Shown here piece after piece: positions 49,304-59,442 of a stretch of 64,000 nt of DNA (its first letter is position 1; each line of letters opens with the position of its first letter). This stretch comes from Paulownia fortunei. Taxonomy: Eukaryota; Streptophyta; Magnoliopsida; Lamiales; Paulowniaceae. The notes below the pieces were generated by a model, which was not told the origin of the DNA, ran no database searches, and saw only the letters and a list, made by a program, of their open reading frames with translations. The position numbers and the translations under genes are program-made. The DNA lies in the NCBI GenBank assembly GCA_019321725.1, contig CM033122.1:310001-374000 (forward strand). The letters run 5' to 3'.

Positions 49304-52300
49304 ATGAGCACCACCGCCGCCGCCGTCGATCGGTCGTTGCTCGGTTCCGCCACCTCATTTTACGCCGGCAGCGAGCTCAAGTTTCCAGTCAGAAACTTTC
49401 CGGCTGTCAAATTCACCGGGAAAAGGCTCACCGTAGCCTGTGCTGCTTCTTCTCCTTCTCCATTTGGGAGGCGAGCGCTAATGTATATGGCGACGACGTC
49501 GTTTCTCTGGCCTTTTCCCAGTTTGGCCTCTGCTACTGAGTAAGCCTGAAGCGTAATGTTCAGTTTTTCTATGTACATGAAATAGAATGTGACTGCTTTT
49601 TTTGGTTATATATTTTGCTCGATTTTTATTTTCAGTTAGATGGTTAACATTTACCAAAACTGGTAATGAATTACGAAATCAATCATGCGTTCATCAGGAT
49701 TTATAGTGGGGACTGTCAATCAACTAAAGCTAATCTTGTTGTTGCAATCAGTACTAAATTAGAAAAGGAATACAGTAATGCTCTGAGTGTTGAAGATTCA
49801 TTGGCATTTTTTCAGACATATATCTATAATGAATTATACACAGTTATGATAAACTAATGTAAGTTATTATGATGGGTAAATGCTATTTATCTTCTGCTAA
49901 ATTCTTCATCTTTGTCACATTTTAGAAATCTACTGAAGAGTAGAAGCTAGATACCGTTACGATCATTTAATAGAAAATGCAACGTGTATATAATTTGTGC
50001 TCTGGCTTACTGACCTCAAAGTTTTGGGCTCCAGTGAAAATTCTTTGTTACAAGAAGAAATCAGGAAGGTATTATCCAAGGGCAAGGCTGCTGGTTTACT
50101 TCGTTTAGTTTTTCATGATGCTGGAACTTTTGACAAGGGTGACAAAACAGGTATCATGTTGAGGACTCCATCTTTTGTTTCAAAGTAAAACATTTAAGAA
50201 CAAAAAAAATATGCGATGCTTAAGTATGGGAGTTATGATCATAAGTAGTTAGTTTGCCATTACTTAAATACTATCTCTTTCAGTTGAAACACAAGTTTAT
50301 TTACTCTCAGAGATGGCATCATGCTTGAAATAGTATTTGTACAGAGACTGAGATCCTTTACGACCACTATGTCAGAAAGGAAACCTGAAGAAGCATTCAC
50401 GAGAGAACAAATAGTTATGACATAGCACATGCTATGAGAAAAAGAAGAAAAATTTGACAAACAGAAATAATAATCAACGCACAAATTACATGGTTCAAAG
50501 CAGTGAAGCCTACTTCCACAGTGAAATCAAAGAATTAACTTAAAACTAGAAGTTACAATGATTTTTCATACTTTTATACTCATTTGATTTTACACTTAAA
50601 CTCCCTCTTGTTAATGAGGAAGTTGCTCATAAACTCCACTAGATACACCTAACTTGCATAAGCACTAAGTTGGGGATATTGGTCTGTACCATGGGAATGC
50701 CGCCCCATATCCCACTTTCTCATTGACACACCGTACAAAACATAAATCAGACCAGTTTATAACTACACATCACAACTCAAATCTTGTTTTCTTTCCTTGC
50801 CCTTTATGGAAAATCTTGTGATTTTATTTTGCGTCATCCATTTTGTTTTCCTCCCTGTGGTTTTATATATATGCATTTTGGTTTTCTGGCTCATCCTATT
50901 TCATTGTTTTAGGTGGTATGAATGGATCTATAGTTTATGAACTTGACAGACCTGAAAACATGGGTCTTGAGAAGTCATTGAAGGTAAGCTCCCCCTCCAC
51001 TTCTTTATCTCTTTCCTTTAATTTCTCGCTAACCTTTCTGCATAGGTGGGGCTTAGCTATGTTGCTATACTGTTTAACACTTTTTTATTAGCTGTTGAAC
51101 TTGAGATTCTTGTTGGCTTCAATTACATCCAGTATTGTCAACCCTTGCACAACCTGCAATAAGCTAATTCCTAGATGGATACATTTTTATTAGATTCTGG
51201 AGAAAGCAAAAGGTCAAGTGGATCCAGTACGACCAGGTACTTTGGCCAAAGGAACCATGAGAATTTACTAGCTCCAGCAGCAATTGTATACCATCTAACT
51301 CCTTGTTTTTTGCGCTTGCAAGTATCCTGGGCGGATTTGATAGCCGTGGCTGGAGCAGAGGCTGTTTCAGTATGTGGAGGTCCAAAGATCCCTGTTCAGC
51401 TGGGAAGAATAGATTCGATGTAAAGGGCTCAAATCTTATAAACTCTTGCATGTAGTTAGATTGTTTCTCGAGTCTCTCAGTAAATATTGGATTTCTTGAG
51501 ATAAGTTTTTCCCAGAATATATTTGAACTGCTAGATACATGAGAAGATTAGTGGATAGGTGCATTTGCACCAATTGTGGCGTAATACAAATAGTCACATG
51601 TAAATGTAGCTGCTAACCACCAGAAATTCAGATGCCACTCAATTGCACAAATCATCAGCACTTGAGTTGCACACCTGTTCACCACAACCAGGAATTATGG
51701 TGCTACTGTGACCTGATATTCTTGTTTTTGGCTATTGTCTCTTATGCACAGTAGCACTGCTCTTTTACATCTGTGCTTACCAGACACTATGGTATAACTC
51801 ATTGCCATGAACAAAGTCATTTTGTCATGCTTCTGGAATAGCACTGAAATCGTGTCATCATTACCATTAAGGAAATGCAACAGCCGTCGCCACCACTAGG
51901 TTGGCCACTGGAATTGCAATTATATGTATATTTTAGCTCATGTCACCCATCAATGCTACTAATTACTGCATGATTGATTCTTGATATTGTTTTTATGACA
52001 GTGACTGAGTGGGTTTCTTTTTGAATCCCACGCGAGGGGAAGCTAATATTTTAGTCGAAAATAACGCAAATATCTGGATTTTTGAAATGAATCTTCAACA
52101 GCAATGTTCCCAAGTCACCCATCCAAAACATGGACACTATATTCCACAGTACTATGGCTGTTGTATTTGTCGAGTCATTTTCTAAAGTAAAACTCACCCT
52201 CAAGATATATCAGTTGGATTTGACTAGGTAGTCTGGAGATATCTTTAAGTCACATGCAGGCGTCATGCAATTGCTACTTAATGCGTGTAAAATGTGAAAG

Positions 52301-54080
52301 AGTTATTTCTTAGAAGTTCATCTTTTGCCACGCAGGGTGGCTGATCCTGACGGGAAGCTTCCTGAAGAATCCCTTAATGCCGCTGCCATGAAGCAATGTT
52401 TTCAAAAGAAAGGCTTCTCGTGAGTATTAATATCTGACTTGCAGTTTCTCTATACTTGTCCATACTTCTCTCTTTCTCATGCTTTTCATGCTCAGGCATG
52501 CATTTAATTTCTTCCTTTTTGCAAAATTTTTTTGGTATGTTGATGCAATTAAATGTTTGAAATTTCATCCACTTGCATCTGTTCTTTTCTTTTTTACTGC
52601 TGTTCATTTCTCAATGTTAAAAAAAAGTATATATCCAGGTTCTAAATAGGTGAATTGTCTGTAAAGCTGAATGAATTCTACATAAACTTCAATAGATTTC
52701 TTTACAGCATTGTCCTGACTGTGATTATGGATTTTGAACATGTTGCATGTTTGTAATTAAAGTTTCTCATTATGTGGCGGTATCATATGTTGGATATTCT
52801 TGCCTGGGTACTGATACAGAGAATCAGTATTACTATTACCTCTACCCTAATAGAGATGTATGGAAGCTCAGAAGAAAAATATTGTTATCTTATTCATGTA
52901 AGGAGTATTAAGCTTTCTCCATAAAAAAAAAGTGTAATTGTTTTTCACCCTTGTGATTGAGAAACTTGGGTGGACCAATCAGAAAACTAAAAAGATTGTT
53001 ATGGTTTTCATCTTTCCGTCAAGTGTGGCGCCTCAGTTTTTAAGCATCTCAATGCAGGTATATTGTCTGTACTACTCAATAGGCACATCAGTTACTATTT
53101 TTGGTTTTTGTTTCACTCTTACCATGTTTACACCCACTGTCAGTGTTGGAATAACTGTTCAAGGGAATTCATCTACAGAGCCCAGGAACTTGTTGCGTTA
53201 TCTGGAGCTCATACTCTAGGAAGCAAAGGTTTTGGAAATCCGACTGTCTTTGACAATTCTTACTATAAAATTCTTCTAGAGAAGCCATGGTCATCTTCAG
53301 GTGATTCAGCATGTTCTTTCTTCCTTTGCCATCCTGTTTAATTGTTTTTCAGGCAGCCCAAGTAGTTCACCATTTTAGCAGAATAAGATTCTCTGGGATT
53401 AACCACTGATTTTTACTGAAGAATTCCAGAATTTTCCGGCTCATTAGGTCGATAATCATTAATTCTTTACACGTAATTATTTTTCTCATAATGTAGGTGG
53501 GATGTCTAGTATGATTGGCCTTCCTTCAGACCGGGCACTTGTTGAGGATGATGAATGCATCAGGTATGCCATTTTCTTCCAACCAATGTTACTGGCCGTC
53601 GCACTTGTGATTATATTTAACCTGGTAATGTTGCTGCAATAGAAATTTGAGGATGTATACTGGAAAAAAATGGTCTGGTTTGCTTCTATGATAAGGTGTA
53701 CCATTGACAGGCTCAAGAGACAAGTATTGCAATGAGGTGGTCATGCTGACATATGGTAGCATGGACGGTTTTCAAACACGGCCATTTTTATTATTGTGCA
53801 TGTGGTGACTCGCTCTGTTTTTCCCCCTTAAAAATGGAAACATTTTAGCATTTGTGCTGATGGTGCTAATGTTCAGAGATTTATCAGCACCAATCTAGGG
53901 ATCTACTTCTACAAATAATAATTTCCTTCCGACTTATATTTACTGAGTAATTTTGCCCTCTTATTTTTTATGAACAGGTGGATCTCAAAGTATGCCGATG
54001 ATCAGAATCTGTTTTTCGAAGATTTTAAGAATGTCTATATTAAACTTGTGAATACTGGTGCAAAGTGGAGATCGGTGTGA
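49304..54080 (+). CDS. APX6: Ascorbate peroxidase-like class I heme peroxidase, APX6 type
   Basis: Nine exons, 49304-49539, 50035-50150, 50913-50983, 51194-51236, 51323-51419, 52336-52419, 53179-53300, 53497-53563 and 53978-54080, all in phase, 312 residues. Exon 1 is a Ser/Ala/Arg-rich organelle transit peptide ([16 protein letters not shown]). The peroxidase domain follows: distal [10 protein letters not shown] (Arg102, His106; Phe replaces the usual Trp), [36 protein letters not shown], proximal [13 protein letters not shown] (His227), then [20 protein letters not shown]. The C-terminus is [10 protein letters not shown]. It matches my recollection of Arabidopsis APX6 (At4g32320), a non-canonical APX linked to ROS control in seeds and senescence. 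The segment after the proximal His is shorter than in classical APX and lacks the usual KER arginine and GPW tryptophan. The frame is intact. Confidence 0.9.
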
Positions 54081-54254
54081 GTCATGAAAAGCACTGGTAT
54101 GTTGTCACGTTTGTTTTGGCATATGAAGTTGTAACATTTTTAAGTGAAAATTATGTCTCCTGCAGTATACAGGAGATGGCTTCAACTGCCCCTATTTGGA
54201 TCAACTTGATATTAACGTCTATATTGATTTCAATTGGTCATGAGAAAACACGTA

Positions 54255-54372
54255 GATGAAATGATCAGTTGTGTGTTAATTGGGTGTGGCTGTCAGAATT
54301 TGATTTCAATGTATGAGATGAAATGATAAGTTGTTTAATTGAGTGTGGTTGTCAGAATTTGATTTCAATGAA
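54255..54372. repeat. Imperfect tandem repeat in the APX6 3' flank
   Basis: Two units beginning GATGAAATGATMAGTTGT and ending CAGAATTTGATTTCAATG start at 54255 and 54317. The second is slightly shorter. Confidence 0.8.
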
Positions 54373-54735
54373 GCATTGTCAACATTAATCACAACTTACT
54401 ATGGCCCACACAGTTACCTATAAAATTATAGATTTTGTGACCTGTTGGCATGCATGTAGCGAATCCGGGCCTTGGGTTTGTGAGGTGACACTGTAGCCTG
54501 ATAAGTACATGTAGGCTACTAGCAGATAAGTAAGTTGAACTTGAGAAAATTATTTAACAAGCATGACTGGTCTCAAATCAATTGGTAATTATGGTTGGTT
54601 AGATGCAAGACAGGAAATTTTTTCACTTAGTTCAAAATCCAAAATTATGGCCCAAAGGCAGGAGATATAAAATATACTATTTGCATACATATGAGCACAA
54701 CATGAATGTAGTGGAAAGCGGGTGAATGTGTGGCG

Positions 54736-54821
54736 TATTTACATGCTATGATTTGCATGTGATGCATATAGCACTCTTTATTTACATGATATGATTTGTA
54801 TGTGATGCATTTAGGACTCTT
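54736..54821. repeat. 43-base imperfect tandem repeat
   Basis: Two units starting TATTTACATGMTATGATTTG begin at 54736 and 54779. Only a few mismatches are visible. Confidence 0.8.
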
Positions 54822-55161
54822 TGACTTGAATATTTACTAACAGCTTAGCATCTTCAATGAATGTGGTTGAAGAATCTGAGGTAGTCTGAACATTACACGG
54901 GATTTGCAACAGGCTGGAGTAATCACTATCACAATGTACTTGGCTCCTTTATGGTTGACTTAAGTTTGTGCAAAGTTAATTTGGACAACAAACGTGCAGT
55001 GAGCAAAATGTACAAGTTTACATGCATTTTGGGGAACAGGTGTATATTTTGTTTCTCAATTATAGGTCTTGAGAAACAAAATGAAAATTCCATTGTGCTT
55101 TTAGTTGGCAGAGCATCGAGGATCAATAGATCGTTCATATTGCACCACTCAGATGACTGAG

Positions 55162-55432
55162 TGCATGTTTGGGAGCACTTTTAAAATGAAAATCCATCTA
55201 TAAAATGGACTTTTTTAAAAAGTGCTTATAAATATTGTTAAGTGTTTGGTAAAAATGTACTTTAATGCCCATTTAGTAAAAGTGTAAGAAAAGAAATTCA
55301 AAAGTCACAATTTTGCACTTCTCCAAAATGGACTTTTGGAGAAGTGACTTATTTTAAAAGTCCATTTAAAAATAATTACCAAACATATAATTTTTTTATA
55401 AATGGACTTTCATATTTAAAAGTCTTTTTGCA
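55162..55432. mobile_element. MITE-like element, copy B
   Basis: It shares its layout and many words with copy A at 42775-43061: ACTTTTAAAAT, GTTAAGTGTTTGGTAAAAAT, AATTCAAAAGTC, ACTTCTCCAAAATG, AATTACCAAACATATAA. Its own ends are imperfect inverted repeats (ACTTTTAAAATGAAAATCCAT against ACTTTTAAATATGAAAGTCCAT). The right end runs straight into a CA microsatellite, so the exact terminus is unclear. Confidence 0.6.
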
Positions 55433-55490
55433 CACACACGCACAATATATATATATATATATATATTTTTGTGTGTGTGTGTGTTTGTGC
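55430..55490. repeat. CA/TA/TG compound microsatellite, self-complementary
   Basis: A (CA)n arm, a (TA)n core and a (GT)n arm make a 60-base near-palindrome (GCACACACACGCACA ... TGTGTTTGTGC) able to extrude a cruciform. Confidence 0.85.
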
Positions 55491-58400
55491 ATGCATATAC
55501 ATAGTGTTGCAGTGTTGGTTGATTATATGAAAGGAATAGGGATCAGATTTATGTGTAAAGCATAGAGCAATATTCCCTAATTTAAAACGTAAGGTAAGCA
55601 AATAAAAAAAAAGGTATCTACTCTTCAATTTGTCCTGCATTTACAGAAGCATCCTGTAATTTGGTAGTTGGGGCATTACCTTGGGGACCCTATTGACCTT
55701 TCTCTTAGACTGGGTGTAACCTATGGACCCTGACTCCCCTCTTTTTCTGGACAGATATATTTACATGAATAATTCTAGTGGTTTTCTGAACGATTTGGAT
55801 GTTCAAAACCCTGTGGTTCTTGAGGACCACGGAGCTGAACTTTAGTGAAATTATATTTTTCAGATGATCAAATGATCTCCACTCCATTATAGGGAAATCC
55901 ATAAGGGCTGGGATGAGGAAGGTTTTACTCTGTGTTTTGACATGAATCTAACATATTTGTTTCTGAGTATTAGTAAATCTAGCTGCAAGTTGTATCTGGT
56001 AGTTCTAGTTGAATTGATCCTATAGCTACTTATCAAACTAAGGCCTGAGTTTGTATTTCTTGTTGAGTTTAAGTCTAACAAAGTCGAGATACTCCCTTAC
56101 TTCTTTCAATGTTTTTTTTCCGTGATTAAAAATTATCACAAAAAAAAAAGGGAGTCTGTGTTCCCAATCTTTCCTTTACTATCTGGTAGGATGGATGCAG
56201 ATTAAGACAAAGGCAAACAAACATTTTAGTTGCATGACTTTGCTTGTGCGACTTTACTCGGTTGTATTTTTCAAACTGAACTTTTTACAGTTAACAGTCT
56301 TTTGGCAATGGGATATTTGCCTTTTGATTAGTGCATTTGTAGGATTGAGTGTTTGTTTTCCAATTAAAAATTATATAAAATTGTATAATAATTTAAGTGC
56401 CACATTTTGATTGTAATCTTATAACGGAGCATATATATATATATATATATCACTAAACATTATAATGTATTGCCATTTATTTCAGTGACCCTGGATTAGA
56501 TTTTGAACTATTAGGTCTAAAAGCCTTTTATAAGCCAACATAGATCATAAACAAGACAAGTTGATAACATGTATGCACATCCATGAATTTGTGCATAACA
56601 TTGGAATATGTAAAATCATTGTAGCGTTGATCCCCTGCTCTCTTAATTGCACCCCTCCAATTCCTCCTTTGTTAGTTAGTTATGTAGCTCACTAAAATCT
56701 ATTTCTAACCAATACGAGTATCATACTAGGAAACTTTGTTTCATATTGAGTCAATTAGGATGAAAGTATTCACATGAAATATTTATTATATGATTGGTAG
56801 CGTTATACACGCTCGTAAACAAATAATTAATTAATCATAAAGTAAATATTATGTTATATTTATTTGTAATGTGATGCTTGTATTTAGTCGTACTAAGATT
56901 TTTTCATGTAGCATTAAAGTACCTTTTACATAATATACGCACACATAACACGTCGGGTTTACCAATCACATACTTCATGCCAATAATAAACATATATATT
57001 TGATATTTTTATCATACTACCAATAATTGAAGAAAATATTATCTTTAAAATCAGCAAAATGACAATAAATAAAACCACCACTAGCATTTAAAAAGAAGAA
57101 ACCTAACCCCACAACACCTTGATATAATCCTTTTCTTTCTAGGCAAAGAGATTTTCTTTCATTTTCAAAATTTCCCGTGACAATTAATATTCAAGTGAAA
57201 TGTGAACTCTCATTCTCAAGTCTCTTTCAATCTCATTCCAGATAAAATGGACTTGTGTGTATCTTTAAGATTATTCCAAAGACAACTTGATTTTTTTTTT
57301 AATTTTTTTTAAGGCCACTACTTATGGTATAAGAAAAAGCAATCTTTAGATTATCTTATACGGAACTCCATTCCTTTCTTGAAATTAACACGACTAAAGC
57401 ATTGCATCTTTGAATATGAACCCCCCCACCCCTTGCTTCTTGTTTAATAATTGATTACTCGGACAATTTGAAATAGTGCTTTGTCAGTAATTTTTTTTTA
57501 CTTAAAAGAAAAATATTAGTTTATTTTTCAATTCTCTTTTTTAAATAATTTGAGCTAACTCGTACCTATAATCAATTAAGTTGTAAGTATAAGATATTTA
57601 CCACCATATTTACCTTATTTCGTTGTTTTTTATTTTTTCAATAAAGTTGTCAAATAAATTGTTACAATAAATCATATAACAAAAATAAATAAATCATTCC
57701 TTGAAATAACAGGATAATAAATTAATCGTCATTCACTTATCTTTATTTCCAACAATATTATACTATATTTTGGCTAAAACAAAGGGCTAATAAATTCTAA
57801 TCTTAGTAACATATAGACTATGGAGTAGCTCAATGATGCACCAATTTTTGTTTGTTTGGTAACAAATAATACGAGGAAGAGATTACAAAGTTCAAATGGC
57901 TAGCAAGAGTTTAGATCATGGAATCGTATGATCTTGCCATGTCATCAATGCCCCGTCTGAATTGATGACGTGGCACAATCTAGTGCCTCATAGTATATAC
58001 TGTTTTCATCCACAAATGAGCAATCTCTTAGTATTGTAGACTAATTAATTAAATTATAATGCACGCTAAATTATAGGTCTCTAGTTATTTAATATAATAA
58101 AGTTGTCAAAAAATATATATAGTATAACTTTATATTGTAGCTAGACAAAGCCTTCATGAAAAAAAAAAAAAAAAAAATCCTATTTTCACATTCTTTTTTT
58201 TTAATTATTTTTCCTTCTAATTGTTTTTCCTTAGCAGAAAGTGACCTGGAGTGGATTTGAACAGCGATGGCACAGACCCAAAAACCACCAGAAACAAACA
58301 CACCTTTGCCTCTGATTTTAAATGAGAGAGAGAGAGAGAGAGAATAAAGAAACAGCATTCCCATTCATTTTTCAATTCAAGAAACACCCAAAGAAGAAAA

Positions 58401-58586
58401 TAAAAAATATTGCCCAAAAAAAGAAAAAAAATATTCAAAATTTCAAGATCATTTCAAGTTCAGACTACAAACCTGACCAGACCAGACCAGACCGGACGAG
58501 ACCCATTTAAGAATCACTCAGATCTTTCTAACCCTCTAATTATTTAATGGCCTTCTGATATTTTTTTTCTTCAAATGCTTTGAAAG

Positions 58587-59437
58587 GTAAGTTTTTTTAG
58601 TAGTGGAAGCATGATATTTCATCGCTTGTCATTGATATGAAGGTACATGCGTGAAAATGTGTGCATTTATGTGGATGTAGTAGTGTGGTGTTTGTGAAGT
58701 GGAAATGGGTTTTTGAATCTGAATCTTAGAATGGGTAAAGATGGGATCTTGTGGGAGGTTTTGGAGATCTAGTGTGGAGTTTATTCTATTATTCTTTTTT
58801 TCTGATTTTTGTCTTTTTCTCATGTGTTTTTAGCTTAATTCTTCATTTTCTGGGGTTTTATCAATCTGAAGTACTTAGTTTATACTTTAGGTACTGCCTC
58901 TGGTTAATTCCTGCGTCGCTATCGGCATAAGATTTGTTTGTTGAAGGGTTTTGGTTGCTAGAAAAGATTTAAAGAGGGGAATGGGAATGTTGAACTTTTT
59001 GAGTTTAGATTATTTAGTGTATAGAAGACTTTGTGTTGCATTCTTGTTTGGGAAGATGGGATTTGATTGAGATTCCTTTTAGTGTTCTTAAGTTTCTGTT
59101 GGAGCTTAGTATGCTGCATTAATTGTGCTTCTTATCGTTGAAGATAGGCTTTTGCTACATATTTAACTCTTCTAAGTTCCTCTTCATGTGTGGTAAAATT
59201 ATGCTTCGTTGCGTGGATTTTCTGCAGTCATCCTTTGTATTGAATTGTTTATACTTCTTATTCAGTGAAATGAAATGGCTTAATTGTCACTAAGAATATC
59301 AAATGTGTAATAGGCCTGTTACTTGGATTTTAAGAATTGGACAACTGATTATGCTCTTGTAATTTAAAGCAAACATTTTGATGGCGGCTTTATGTGTTAT
59401 TTGCATGACTTGTGATGTGAATTATTATTTTTTATAG
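58587..59437 (+). other. Probable 5' UTR intron of the WDL5 gene
   Basis: A strong donor AAAG|GTAAGT at 58587 follows a GA-rich and poly-purine leader. A TTTTTATAG acceptor at 59437 precedes the coding ATG at 59443 by five bases. The intervening T-rich 850 bases look intronic. Inferred from splice signals. Confidence 0.5.
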
Positions 59438-59442
59438 ATAGA

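Larger units (their letters stand above)
54081..58586. other. Intergenic region between APX6 and the WDL5 gene
   Basis: APX6 3' UTR lies at its left, with imperfect tandem repeats at 54255-54372 and 54736-54821. A MITE-like copy (55162-55432) and CA/TA/TG microsatellites follow, and a (TA)n tract lies near 56430-56450. 56500-58200 is AT-rich and featureless. About 58320-58586 is the probable WDL5 leader, with a (GA)n run (58324-58343) and a (GACCA)n run near 58475-58493. No other gene seen. Confidence 0.5.

Noticed and set aside
58245..58275. GGATTTGAAC resembling a reverse-strand tRNA B box
   Set aside because: The flanking bases cannot form a T stem and no A box or acceptor stem is seen at the right distance.
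58322..58510. 62-codon frame in the WDL5 leader as a possible uORF
   Set aside because: It is made of GA, poly-A and GACCA repeats, and the transcription start is unknown.
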